Positions 8,751 to 17,201 of a stretch of 64,000 bases of DNA are shown here, in pieces. Position 1 is the stretch's first letter. The number at the start of each line of letters is the position of its first letter. This DNA comes from Massilia sp. BSC265 (GTDB lineage Bacteria > Pseudomonadota > Gammaproteobacteria > Burkholderiales > Burkholderiaceae_D), in the NCBI RefSeq assembly GCF_000740675.1, contig NZ_JPXI01000033.1, forward strand, positions 186,001 through 250,000. Direction: 5' to 3'. Made by a program: the position numbers and the translations under genes. The notes under the pieces are model-generated. The model searched no databases, had not been told where the DNA came from, and worked only from the letters and a program-made list of their open reading frames with translations.

Positions 8751-10163
8751 ATGCGCATGCGCCAATTACCTGTTTTGCTGGCCGGGCTCACGTTCTCGCT
8801 GTCGGCGTTCGCCGCCTCCGCGGACCAGTGGACCCTGCCGATCGCCGTCAAGAAGCTCGACAATGGCCTGACTGTCGTCGTCACCGAAGACCGCAGCTCG
8901 CCGACCGTCGGCGTGTCCGTCGTCTACAAAGTGGGCATGCGCCTGGAGCCCAGGAACCGCACCGGCTTCGCCCACCTGTTCGAACACCTGATGTTCCAGG
9001 GCACGCCGAACGCCAAGAAGGGCGTGTTCGACACCACCATCACCGCCGGCGGCGGCCGCAACAACGGCTCGACCCGTCCGGACTACACCAACTACATCGA
9101 GACCGCCCCCAGGTCGGCGCTCGAGCCGATCCTGTGGCTGGAAGCGGACCGCATGAAGACGCTCGACTTCAACCCGGCCACGCTGAAGAACCAGCAGGAC
9201 GTGGTGAAGGAAGAGATCCGCGTGAACGTGAAGAACCAGCCCTACGGCGGCTTCATGTGGATCGACATCAGCCAGCACGCCTTCCAGAAATGGGAGAACA
9301 ACCATGACGGCTACGGCAGCTTCGAAGACCTCGAGAACGCCAGCCTGGAAGACGTGCGCGCCTTCCACCGCGACTACTACGGCCCCAACAACGCCGTGAT
9401 CGCGATCGCGGGCGACATCAGCCCGGCCGAGGGTTTCGCGCTCGCGCAGAAGTACTTCGGCGGCATCCCTGCCCGTCCAACCCCGAAGCCGACCGACTTC
9501 AGCGAAGGCCTGAACACGGAGGAAAAACGCCTGGTGCAGAGCGACGCCCTGGCCCAGGTGCCGGCGATCGCCGCGGCCTGGAAGATGCCGCCGCGCGGCC
9601 ACCGCGACCAGGCCGCCATGGCCGTGCTGGGCGAACTGCTGGCCGGCGGCGACGCCTCGCTGCTGTACCAGGGCCTGGTGAAGGGCCGCGAGATCGCGCT
9701 CAACGTCGACTCCCTGTTCGGCCTGACCGGTCCCTTCGAGTACGACGGTCCGACCCTGCTGACCGTATTCGCCCTGTACAAGCCGAACAGCAGCGCCGAC
9801 GCCATGCTCAAGGCCATCGACGAGGAACTCGCCAAGGTCGCCCAGGGCGGCGTGGATGCGGCGACGCTCAAGCGCGTCAAGACCCGCCTGCTGGCCAACT
9901 GGAACAACCAGCTCGAAAGCTTCATCAACCGCGCCGACATGATGGCCAAGATGCAGGTGATGTGGGGCGACGCCCACGTGGTCAACAAGATCCCCGGCCT
10001 GATCGAAGGCGTGAGCTCGGAAGACATCCAGCGCGCGGTGCGCACCTACCTGGTGCCGACCAACCGCACCGTCATCGACCGCAAGCCGGCCGCGATGCTC
10101 GCCGCGCCTGCCGCCGCACCAGCCACCCCTGCCGCAGCCGCACCGGCTGGCGCTAACCAATAA
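8751..10163 (+). CDS. M16 family zinc metallopeptidase (catalytic subunit)
   Basis: A 470-residue exported insulinase/pitrilysin-fold protein. The signal peptide is MRMRQLPVLLAGLTFSLSAF with cleavage near AASA. The inverted zinc motif HLFEH is at residues 75-79, and the distal zinc ligand lies in VVKEEIRVN at about 154, matching the HxxEH-x76-E spacing. N- and C-terminal M16 halves are both present, followed by an Ala/Pro-rich tail. It is paired with a second M16 protein 11 nt downstream that lacks the zinc motif, so the two probably form a heterodimer like mitochondrial processing peptidase or PqqF/YmxG-type pairs. It acts on unidentified peptides in the periplasm. Confidence 0.92.
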   Translation: MRMRQLPVLLAGLTFSLSAFAASADQWTLPIAVKKLDNGLTVVVTEDRSSPTVGVSVVYKVGMRLEPRNRTGFAHLFEHLMFQGTPNAKKGVFDTTITAGGGRNNGSTRPDYTNYIETAPRSALEPILWLEADRMKTLDFNPATLKNQQDVVKEEIRVNVKNQPYGGFMWIDISQHAFQKWENNHDGYGSFEDLENASLEDVRAFHRDYYGPNNAVIAIAGDISPAEGFALAQKYFGGIPARPTPKPTDFSEGLNTEEKRLVQSDALAQVPAIAAAWKMPPRGHRDQAAMAVLGELLAGGDASLLYQGLVKGREIALNVDSLFGLTGPFEYDGPTLLTVFALYKPNSSADAMLKAIDEELAKVAQGGVDAATLKRVKTRLLANWNNQLESFINRADMMAKMQVMWGDAHVVNKIPGLIEGVSSEDIQRAVRTYLVPTNRTVIDRKPAAMLAAPAAAPATPAAAAPAGANQ

Positions 10164-10174
10164 GGAGCGCATCG

Positions 10175-11605
10175 ATGAAAAAACTGATGCCACTGGCCCT
10201 TTCCCTCGCTGTCACGCTGGCGTTCGCGCCGGCGGCCGCTGACGCCGCAAGCGCCGCCCCTGCCGCGGACAACCTCCCGATGCCGGCCTACGGCAAGGAC
10301 AAGCCGATTCCGGTGCCGAAGATCACCAAGAAAACCCTGGGCAACGGCCTGACGGTCTGGGTCGTGCCGCGCAAGGGCCTGCCGCGCGTGGACTACGTGC
10401 TGGCCGTGCGCGGCGCCGGCTTCGCGGCCGACGCCCCGCAAACCCCCGCCTTCGCCAACATGCTGGCGGGGCTGCTCAACGAAGGCACGGCCAAGCGCGA
10501 CTCGCGCGCAATCGCCGAAGCGGCCCAGGGCATGGGCGGCGAAGTCGCCGCCGGCGCCTCGTCGGACGGCATCATCGTCTCGGCCAATGCGCTGGCGTCG
10601 CAGGCCGCCCCGATGATGCAGCTGCTGGCCGAAGTCGCCCGCACACCAAGCTTCCCGGAAAGCGAAGTGAAGCTGGCCAAGGCCAATGCGCTGCAATCGC
10701 TGAAGGTCTCCGAGACCCAGCCTGGCTTCCGCGCCGAGCGTGCCATCAGCCGCGCGATCTACGGCGAGCACCCCTATGCCCGCACCACCCCGACGGTCGA
10801 AGCCATCAACGCGGTGACCCAGGACATGCTGCGCAGCGAGCACGCCAGGCGCATGCGTCCGGACCGCGCCCTGCTGGTGATCACCGGCCCGGTCAAGGAA
10901 GCGGAAGCGGTCAAGCTGGCCGAGCAGGCCTTCGGCGACTGGCGTGCCAGCGGCCCGGCACTGCTTGATACCGCCGCCGCCCCGGCCAGCGCCAAGCCGG
11001 CGCGCATCCTGCTGCAGCGTGACAAGAGCGTGCAGTCGGCCGTACGCCTGGGCAGCCCGGGCATCGCCGCCAGCGCGCAAGACCAGATCCCGCTGCGCCT
11101 GGCCAGCACCATCCTCGGCGGCGGCTTCTCGAGTCGCGTGAACATCAACCTGCGCGAGGAAAAGGGTTATACCTACGGCGCCTCGGCCGGCGCGCGCATG
11201 AACCGCGTGGGCGGCGCGATCGTCGGCGGCGCCGACGTGCGCAACGAAGTGACCGGCGCAGCGCTGAACGAATTCCTCGGCGAGTACAAGCGCATCGGCA
11301 CCGAACTGGTGCCGGCCAAGGAAATGGAGATGAACAAGCGCTACGTGGCGGGCGGCTACATGATCAGCAACCAGCTGCAACGTTCGGTCGCCGCGACCCT
11401 GGCGAACAACTGGCTGGTGGGCCTGCCGGCCGAGTTCCTGGGCGAGTACGTGCCGCGCATCCAGAAGGTCACGCCGGAGCAGGTGCGCGACGTCTCGCGC
11501 AAGTACTTCAATCCGGAGAACCAGTCGATCGTGGTGGTGGGCGACCAGAAGGCGGTGGGCGAGCAGCTCAAGGCGTTCGGGGAGTTCACGGTGACCGACA
11601 AATAA
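10175..11605 (+). CDS. M16 family protein without zinc motif (non-catalytic partner)
   Basis: A 476-residue exported protein with a signal peptide (MKKLMPLALSLAVTLAF) and the two-domain M16 fold. Where the catalytic partner has HLFEH this protein reads AFANMLAGLLNEGTA, so the zinc ligands are gone. The C-terminal half keeps the conserved region LREEKGYTYGASAGARMN, which contains the R/Y pair that binds substrate in active homologues. It most likely supplies the second half of the substrate chamber to the upstream peptidase. The ATG at 10175 follows AAGGAG closely. A strong terminator follows. Confidence 0.9.
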   Translation: MKKLMPLALSLAVTLAFAPAAADAASAAPAADNLPMPAYGKDKPIPVPKITKKTLGNGLTVWVVPRKGLPRVDYVLAVRGAGFAADAPQTPAFANMLAGLLNEGTAKRDSRAIAEAAQGMGGEVAAGASSDGIIVSANALASQAAPMMQLLAEVARTPSFPESEVKLAKANALQSLKVSETQPGFRAERAISRAIYGEHPYARTTPTVEAINAVTQDMLRSEHARRMRPDRALLVITGPVKEAEAVKLAEQAFGDWRASGPALLDTAAAPASAKPARILLQRDKSVQSAVRLGSPGIAASAQDQIPLRLASTILGGGFSSRVNINLREEKGYTYGASAGARMNRVGGAIVGGADVRNEVTGAALNEFLGEYKRIGTELVPAKEMEMNKRYVAGGYMISNQLQRSVAATLANNWLVGLPAEFLGEYVPRIQKVTPEQVRDVSRKYFNPENQSIVVVGDQKAVGEQLKAFGEFTVTDK

Positions 11606-11623
11606 GCAGGTCCCCGATGTGCA

Positions 11624-11649
11624 AGGCCCCGCGAATGCGGGGCTTTTTT
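11624..11649 (+). terminator. Rho-independent terminator of the M16 operon
   Basis: GCCCCGC and GCGGGGC form a 7-bp stem with a GAAT loop followed by six T. It lies 20 nt past the second M16 stop codon and just before the 3' end of the convergent gdx gene. Confidence 0.9.
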
Positions 11650-11654
11650 CTACC

Positions 11655-11972
11655 TTAATCCGCGGACAGCTTCATCATCACCAGTCCACAAACGATCAGC
11701 ACCGCCGCAACGACGCGCATCGTGTTGACCTGCTCCCCGAGCATCGCAATCCCGACCACGAAGGCACCCACGGCCCCGATGCCGGTCCAGATCGTATAGG
11801 CAGTCCCGAGGGGAATGGTGCGCATCGCCGCGGCGAGCAAAACGAAGCTGGCGACCATGCCAACCAGCGTGACGACGGTGGGCCAGAGCCTGCTGAAGCC
11901 GTCCGACTGCTTCATGGCCACCGCCCACACCACTTCGAAGAGTCCCGCAACGAACAACATGATCCAAGCCAT
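11655..11972 (-). CDS. gdx: SMR-family guanidinium exporter (Gdx/SugE)
   Basis: A 105-residue four-helix small multidrug resistance protein that works as a dual-topology dimer, exchanging guanidinium for protons across the inner membrane. The Gdx-type signature LFEVVWAVAMKQSDGF contains the essential Glu13 and Trp16, with GTAYTIWTGIGAVGAF in helix 3. The start is the ATG at 11972, preceded by AAAGGAGAG; the frame is open to 12020 but that extension would cover the riboswitch. A guanidine-II riboswitch immediately upstream supports the guanidinium substrate over quaternary ammonium drugs. Confidence 0.93.
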   Translation of the reverse strand: MAWIMLFVAGLFEVVWAVAMKQSDGFSRLWPTVVTLVGMVASFVLLAAAMRTIPLGTAYTIWTGIGAVGAFVVGIAMLGEQVNTMRVVAAVLIVCGLVMMKLSAD

Positions 11973-11993
11973 ACCGGCTCTCCTTTCGAAAAG

Positions 11994-12040
11994 CCGGGCC
12001 GTCCCGGACATTGTTCCCACGGCGGGGGAGGTCGTCCTCC
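11994..12040 (-). promoter_or_regulatory. Guanidine-II (mini-ykkC) riboswitch
   Basis: On the minus strand two short hairpins carry ACGR loops: GGAGG-ACGA-CCTCC (12040-12027) and CCGGG-ACGG-CCCGG (12007-11994), separated by 19 nt. This is the diagnostic architecture of the guanidine-II class. Just downstream, CCGGCT (using the 3' strand of the second hairpin) can instead pair with AGCCGG, enclosing the AAAGGAG ribosome-binding site of gdx. Guanidine binding would stabilise the second ACGR hairpin and free the ribosome-binding site. The hairpins are read directly; the switching model is inference. Confidence 0.9.
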
Positions 12041-12062
12041 AGAAGGCGATATTCTAGCTGCC

Positions 12063-13979
12063 CTAGCCTTTCAGCGCCCGCTCCAGGTCCGGCAGCTCGG
12101 CCGGCTTGACCAGGTGGGCATCGAAGCCGGCATCCATCGCGCGCTTGCGGTCCTCCGGCGAACCATAGCCGGTGTGGGCCACCAGCCGGATGTCCGAGAA
12201 GGCGGGATTCCTCTTGATGCGGCGCGCCACTTCATAACCGTCGATGCCGGGCAGGCCGATGTCGAGCACGATCACCTGGGGCTTGTGGCGCAGCGCCAGC
12301 TCTTCGATCTGGGCGGCGTCCGAGGTGGTACAGGTCTCGTAGCCCATTTCGGCCAGCAGGAAGCCCATCATTTCCATCGCATCGACGTTGTCGTCGACCA
12401 GCAGCACGCGCATGCCGCTGCCGCCCTGCTCCGATGGCTGGCAATGATCCAGGCTGGCCTGCGGCGCGCTCACGCGCAGCAAGGGCAGCTCGACCGTGAA
12501 GGTGCTGCCCATGCCGATGCCCGGGCTTTGCGCCGACAGGTGTCCGCCGTGCAGCTCGAGCAGGTGCGACACCAAGGAAAGGCCGATGCCCAGTCCCTCG
12601 GGTGCCCGGTCGGGCGGCACGTCCACCTGGGCGAACATGCCGAAGATGCGCGGCAGGTTGTCCTCGGCAATGCCGATGCCGTTGTCGCGCACCGCGATCT
12701 GCACCCGTTCGTTCTCGACCAGGGAAACGCTCACCGACAGGTCGCCGCCCTTCGGCGTGAACTTGGCCGCATTGTGCAGCAGGTTGCCCACCGATTGGGC
12801 CAGGCGCACCGGGTCGCCCATCACCCACACCTGCGGTCCAGGCAGCCGCACATCCAGGTGGTGGTTGCGCGCGGCGATCAGGGGACCGGCCGTCTCGATG
12901 GCTTGGGCGACCACGGCGCCCAGGTCCACCTCTTCGGTGCGCAGCACGATCTTGCCTTCGGAGATGCGGGCAACGTCGAGCAGGTCGTCCACCAGGTGGG
13001 CCAGGTGGTCGACCTGGCGCGTGATGACTTCGCGCGCGCGCGCCTGGCGCTCGGCACTGCTGTTGCCCACGCTGTTGCCGACGCCGTCACTGCTCGAACC
13101 GAGCAGCGCGGCCGCGTTGCGGATCGGGCTGAGCGGGTTGCGCAGCTCGTGCGCCAGCGTGGCCAGGAATTGGTTCTTGTTGCGGTCGGCCGCGCGCAGC
13201 AGCGCTTCCATCTCCTTGCGCGCCGTGATGTCGCTGGTCACGCGCGCCACCCGGTACACTTCGCCGCGCGCGTTGCGGACCGCGAACAGGCGGTCGCGTA
13301 CCCAGTGGGTGCGCCCGTCCGGCCCGAGGATGCGGAATTCGTCGTCGTAGTGCGGCGCCTGCTGCAGCTGGCGCCAGCGCCCGGCGATGCGCTCGCGGTC
13401 GTCCGGATGCACGGCCTCCAGCCAGGCCTCGGGCCGCTGGCGCAGATCCTCGGCGTTGCCGCCCCAGATCGCCGAATACGCCGGGCTGACGTAGACCAGG
13501 TCGCCTTCCGGCACGGCGAACATCCAGAACACGTCGTCGATGTTGTCCGTGATCTGGCGGAAGCGCTCCTCGCTGTCGCGCAGCTGGACCTGGGTCTGAC
13601 GCATGCGCAGCAGCGCGTTCACGTTGGCGATCAGCTCGTCGGCCTCGATCGGCGCGGCCAGGTAGTTGTCGGCGCCCCCTTCCAGTCCGCGGATCTTGTC
13701 GGCGCGGCCGGTCAGCGCGGCCGAGGTCTGCAGCACCAGCACCATGGCGCTCTCGGGATTGGCCTTGATGCGGCGGCAGACTTCGATGCCGTTGATGTCG
13801 GGGAGCTTCACGTCGAGCAGCACCAGCGCCGGGCACAGGCGCTTGACCATTTCCAGCGCGTCGGTGCCGTTGGTCGCCTCCACCACCTCGAAGCCCGCCC
13901 CGCGCAGGATGCGGTTCTTGGCGTAGCGGGCGCCGTCGTTGTCGTCAACGTTGAGGATCAGGGTGGAATTGGCTTTCAT
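12063..13979 (-). CDS. Hybrid sensor kinase: REC-PAS-HisKA-HATPase-REC
   Basis: A 638-residue cytoplasmic protein without membrane segments. Order: N-terminal receiver (about 5-120; phospho-acceptor Asp56 in LLDVKLPD), PAS/PAC (about 130-255), HisKA with FLATLAHELRNPLSPIRNA (about 270-345), HATPase (N box NLLHNAAKF, GLGIGLSLV) and a C-terminal receiver (VLDIGLPGIDGYEVARRI). It is the last gene of the stressosome operon. Its ATG overlaps the upstream kinase stop as ATGA, so the longer frame to 14105 is rejected. The receiver at the front suggests it takes phosphate from the preceding kinase, then signals through PAS and its own kinase core. Output target unknown. Confidence 0.92.
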   Translation of the reverse strand: MKANSTLILNVDDNDGARYAKNRILRGAGFEVVEATNGTDALEMVKRLCPALVLLDVKLPDINGIEVCRRIKANPESAMVLVLQTSAALTGRADKIRGLEGGADNYLAAPIEADELIANVNALLRMRQTQVQLRDSEERFRQITDNIDDVFWMFAVPEGDLVYVSPAYSAIWGGNAEDLRQRPEAWLEAVHPDDRERIAGRWRQLQQAPHYDDEFRILGPDGRTHWVRDRLFAVRNARGEVYRVARVTSDITARKEMEALLRAADRNKNQFLATLAHELRNPLSPIRNAAALLGSSSDGVGNSVGNSSAERQARAREVITRQVDHLAHLVDDLLDVARISEGKIVLRTEEVDLGAVVAQAIETAGPLIAARNHHLDVRLPGPQVWVMGDPVRLAQSVGNLLHNAAKFTPKGGDLSVSVSLVENERVQIAVRDNGIGIAEDNLPRIFGMFAQVDVPPDRAPEGLGIGLSLVSHLLELHGGHLSAQSPGIGMGSTFTVELPLLRVSAPQASLDHCQPSEQGGSGMRVLLVDDNVDAMEMMGFLLAEMGYETCTTSDAAQIEELALRHKPQVIVLDIGLPGIDGYEVARRIKRNPAFSDIRLVAHTGYGSPEDRKRAMDAGFDAHLVKPAELPDLERALKG

Positions 13980-15346
13980 GTTTCGGTTCCATCTTGGCTG
14001 GGCTCTTGGTAGCGTCGCGGCAGGGTCAGGGTAAAGGTCGAGCCTTCGCCCACCCGGCTCTCCACGTCGACGCGCCCCTGCAGCAGATCTGCCAGCTTGC
14101 GGCAAAGCGGCAGGCCCAGGCCCGTACCCTTGCTGCGCCGCTGGAGCGGATGCTCGATCTGGCTGAATTCTTCGAAGATCAGCTGCAGGTTTTCCGGGCT
14201 GATGCCGATCCCGGTGTCGGCGACTGCAAACGCAATTGTATCGGCCTGTGCGTCATAAGTGGCAGATACCCGTACGGCGCCGCGCTCGGTGAACTTGAGC
14301 GCGTTGGAGATGAAGTTGCGCAGGACCTGCGAGATCTTGCCCTCGTCGGAATCGAAGGGCTCGTTGAACTCGCTCGGCTCGAAGACCAGATCGACCCGTC
14401 CTTCGTCGACCAGCGGGCGCATCATGCCCTTCAATGCGCGGAACAGGTTGTCGACCACCACCGGCGCCGGCTGGACCTCGACCTTGCCGGCCTCGATCTT
14501 GGCCAGGTCGAGCAGGTCGTTGACCAGGTCCGAGAGGTCGTTGGCGGCCTTGGCGATGAACTGCACCTGGCGCTCCTGCTCGACCGTCAGGTCGCCGTCC
14601 ATGCGGTCCAGCAGCAGCTGGGCCAGGGCACGGATCGAGGACAGCGGCGTGCGCAGCTCGTGGCTGGTATTCGACAGGAAGCGCGACTTCATCTCGTCGG
14701 CGCGGCGCAAGCGCTCGGCCTTGTCTTCGATTTCGGCGTACAGCGCGACGATGCCGCGGTTGGTGTCTTCCAGCTCGCGCGTGAGCGACAGCAGGTCTTC
14801 CTGGCGCTCGCGCAGCTCGGCCAGCGTCCCCAGGAGTTCGTGGTTCTGCAGCTGCAGTTCCTGCAGTGTGTTCGACACCGGGCTGCCGGCAAGGCGCGTG
14901 CCGATATCGTTCAGGCGCGCGGAGTCGACCAGCACGTGCGACGGAAGCGCCTTGCGCATCGTGACCGCGGTGACCGCGCCCTGCTCCGGTTCGACCTCGC
15001 AGGAATCCATCAGGCGATGCGCGCTGATCAAGGCCAGTTCCGGGAGCGTCCGGCTGATGCCCTGGCTGAGCGCATCCGCTGTCGGCGCCAGCCGTTCGCC
15101 GGCGCCGGGGTGGATCGTCACCTCGAGGTACTGGCTTCCCAGCTTGCGGCCCAACAGGAAGGCGGCGCGCCCGCCCGAGCCCTGATGGCAGGCAGCGCGC
15201 GCGATCTCGGACACGGCAGTGGCGATGCGCACCTGGTCCTGCTGCGAGAATCCGAGCAATTCCGATACCTGGCGCGCGCGCTGGCGCACCGCCACCACGT
15301 CCTGGTCGCTGTCCAGGGCAACGCTGAGGATGCGATGCAGGCTCAT
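13976..15346 (-). CDS. Sensor histidine kinase with RsbT-like N-terminal module
   Basis: A 456-residue soluble kinase. The first 140 residues resemble an RsbT-like anti-sigma ATPase fold (SDQDVVAVRQRARQVSELLG, then TAVSEIARAACHQGSGG), but the ATP lid glycines are not obvious, so this part may only bind partners. A coiled coil (about 175-225; ELQLQNHELLGTLAELRERQ) leads to HisKA (FLSNTSHELRTPLSSIRALA) and HATPase (NFISNALKFTERGAV, GTGLGLPL). The start at 15346 is one base after the upstream stop; the open frame to 15385 has no support. The N-terminus suggests it reads the RsbS/RsbT state of the stressosome and passes phosphate to the next gene product. Confidence 0.9.
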   Translation of the reverse strand: MSLHRILSVALDSDQDVVAVRQRARQVSELLGFSQQDQVRIATAVSEIARAACHQGSGGRAAFLLGRKLGSQYLEVTIHPGAGERLAPTADALSQGISRTLPELALISAHRLMDSCEVEPEQGAVTAVTMRKALPSHVLVDSARLNDIGTRLAGSPVSNTLQELQLQNHELLGTLAELRERQEDLLSLTRELEDTNRGIVALYAEIEDKAERLRRADEMKSRFLSNTSHELRTPLSSIRALAQLLLDRMDGDLTVEQERQVQFIAKAANDLSDLVNDLLDLAKIEAGKVEVQPAPVVVDNLFRALKGMMRPLVDEGRVDLVFEPSEFNEPFDSDEGKISQVLRNFISNALKFTERGAVRVSATYDAQADTIAFAVADTGIGISPENLQLIFEEFSQIEHPLQRRSKGTGLGLPLCRKLADLLQGRVDVESRVGEGSTFTLTLPRRYQEPSQDGTET

Positions 15347-15347
15347 G

Positions 15348-16379
15348 TCAGCTCCCGTGCCGGCGCACGACCAGCACCATGGCATCGTCGCGGCGGCGGA
15401 TGTAGTCGCGCATCAGGATGGCCGCGACCAGCACCGGGCTGCGCCCGACCAGGCCCGGATACTTGTCCAGGTCCCACTGGGTCTGGATGCCGTCCGAGTG
15501 CATGATGCACATTGCCCCCGGCGGGAAGGGCAGCGCGAACTCCTGCACCTTGCGCATGTTGTGGCCGACAATGCCGTTGTGGGACACCAGCGCCCGGCGG
15601 CTGCCGTCGATCACGCAGCCGGCGATGTTGCCTACGCCGGCAAAACGCAGCTCGCCGGCATCGAAGTCGATGCGGGCGGTGGCCAGGGCTGCGCCGCGCG
15701 TCGGGCGCAGGGCGTCGTGGGCAGCCTGCATCAGCTCCCCTGCCCCCCCGCCTTTGCTCACTTCCAGCGCACGCACCGCGGCCGCGGCAGCGCGTGCCGC
15801 TTCCGGACCGTGGCCCAATCCGTCGGCAGCCAGCAGGCTCGCGCCCCTGGCGTCGCAGCGCACCGCCCAGCCGTCGCCGCATTCATCTTCGCCGGCCATC
15901 GGCACCCACAGGGCGCCGATCTCGACGCCACAGGGCTCCGGCGCAGGCACGTCGCGCCAGATACGCATGAAGAAAGCCGCGCCGCCGCCGGGCTTGGTGT
16001 ACACATCGAACTCGTCGGCCAGGCGGCGCAGCGCGCCCAGCCCGGTGCCCGACGTGCCCGTGGTGGACACGCCGTCGACCAGGCTGGCATTCAGGTCGAG
16101 GATGCCTGGGCCATTGTCGACCGCCAGCACGTCGATGCCGACGCCGGCGGCCGACTGCGCCGGTCCGACGTGGATTTCGCCCTCGCCCGCATGCTTGAGG
16201 ATGTTGGTGGCGGCCTCGGTGATGACCAGCGCCAGCTGGCCGGCGCGGGTCTCGTTGAAGCCGAGCGCGTCGGCCAGCTTCTGGCCGCTGCGCCGCACCG
16301 CCGCCACGTCGCTCGCGTGATTGATCGCGAAGACTTCCTGCTGCCGCAGTGAACCAACTGAACTGATCAGCGCTTCCAT
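15348..16379 (-). CDS. RsbX-like phosphatase: HATPase_c_2 - SpoIIE/PP2C fusion
   Basis: A 343-residue protein joining an N-terminal GHKL ATPase of the RsbT/RsbW type to a C-terminal SpoIIE-type PP2C phosphatase. The first part shows TEAATNILKHAGEGEIHV, DNGPGI and GTSGTGLGALRRLADEFD; the second shows LLAADGLGHGPEAARAAAAA and MCIMHSDGI, which hold metal-binding Asp residues. In Bacillus stressosomes RsbX is a lone PP2C that resets RsbR and RsbS by removing phosphate. Here it is fused to an ATPase copy. Its start overlaps the upstream rsbT-like gene by 13 nt. Resetting of RsbR/RsbS is inferred from position. Confidence 0.9.
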   Translation of the reverse strand: MEALISSVGSLRQQEVFAINHASDVAAVRRSGQKLADALGFNETRAGQLALVITEAATNILKHAGEGEIHVGPAQSAAGVGIDVLAVDNGPGILDLNASLVDGVSTTGTSGTGLGALRRLADEFDVYTKPGGGAAFFMRIWRDVPAPEPCGVEIGALWVPMAGEDECGDGWAVRCDARGASLLAADGLGHGPEAARAAAAAVRALEVSKGGGAGELMQAAHDALRPTRGAALATARIDFDAGELRFAGVGNIAGCVIDGSRRALVSHNGIVGHNMRKVQEFALPFPPGAMCIMHSDGIQTQWDLDKYPGLVGRSPVLVAAILMRDYIRRRDDAMVLVVRRHGS

Positions 16380-16834
16380 TTCACCACCAGCACGGCAGTG
16401 CCCTCTCCAGGACGGCTTTCGATTTCGAATTCATCCGCGAGGCGCTTGGAGCCGCCAAGGCCGAGGCCAAGGCCGCCACCGGTGGTGAAACCGTCGCGCA
16501 GCGCGTTGTCGATGTCGGCAATGCCGGGGCCGGCATCGATGAACAGCAATCCGATTCCCTTGCGGATGCCGTCGGCCAGGCTGTCGAGGTGGACTTCGCC
16601 GCCGCCGCCATACTTGATCGTGTTACGTGCCAGCTCGCTAGCAGCCGTGACCAGCTTGGTCTGGTCGACCAGGGACAGGGCAATGGCCACCGCGCGCTCG
16701 CGCACCTGCTTGCGCAGGCCTACAACGTCCTCGTCCGACTGCAGGCGCAGGGTCACGCGTGCGGTGCGATGCTGGCGGTGGCGATCCAGCAGCGCGGTGT
16801 CGAACAGGACTGCGTCGGTATGCGCGCCGTTCAT
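16367..16834 (-). CDS. rsbT: RsbT-like serine/threonine kinase (anti-sigma regulatory factor)
   Basis: A 155-residue GHKL-type protein kinase, the switch component released from stressosomes. Visible ATP-site motifs are ASELARNTIKYGGGG (N box), DAGPGI (G1) and GGGLGLGLGGSKRLADEFEI (G2). The region before it (SDEDVVGLRKQVRERAVAIA) recurs in the next two genes downstream. It should phosphorylate conserved Ser/Thr of RsbS and RsbR under stress and then leave to activate a partner. The start ATG overlaps the rsbS stop as TAATG. In Bacillus the partner is RsbU; here the fused phosphatase or kinases downstream are the natural candidates. Confidence 0.92.
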   Translation of the reverse strand: MNGAHTDAVLFDTALLDRHRQHRTARVTLRLQSDEDVVGLRKQVRERAVAIALSLVDQTKLVTAASELARNTIKYGGGGEVHLDSLADGIRKGIGLLFIDAGPGIADIDNALRDGFTTGGGLGLGLGGSKRLADEFEIESRPGEGTAVLVVKWKR

Positions 16835-17190
16835 TATTTATAGCTCTTTCCCAGCAAGGCCATGCCCTTTTCGACGTTCAGGGCGGTCCTCACGCCGTGC
16901 AGCGTCAGTCCCAGCTCGACGAGGGTGATGGCCACCGCCGGCTGCATGCCGACCACGACGGTGCGGGCATCGAGCACGCGGGCCATGGCGGCGGTATTGC
17001 TGATCATGCGGCCGATGAAGGAATCGACCAGGTCGAGTGCCGAGATATCGATCAGGACGCCCTTGGCGCCATCGCTCACAATGCGCTCGGTCAGGTCGTC
17101 CTGCAGCTGCATGGCGAGGCGGTCGTGCATGTCGACCTGGATCGTCACGAGCAGCAGGTCGCCCATGCGCAGGATAGGAATGCGTTCCAT
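16834..17190 (-). CDS. rsbS: RsbS-like STAS-domain stressosome protein
   Basis: A 118-residue single STAS domain, the scaffold protein that holds RsbT in the resting stressosome. The phosphorylation motif IDISALDLVDSFIGRM matches the Bacillus RsbS site, giving Ser50 as the likely target. MERIPILRMGDLLLVTIQVD is the typical first strand. The gene sits in a frame open far upstream, but the ATG at 17190 gives the standard length and lies 11 nt after the rsbR stop. It is translationally coupled to rsbT through TAATG. Confidence 0.93.
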   Translation of the reverse strand: MERIPILRMGDLLLVTIQVDMHDRLAMQLQDDLTERIVSDGAKGVLIDISALDLVDSFIGRMISNTAAMARVLDARTVVVGMQPAVAITLVELGLTLHGVRTALNVEKGMALLGKSYK

Positions 17191-17201
17191 GGTTGTTCCG
17201 C

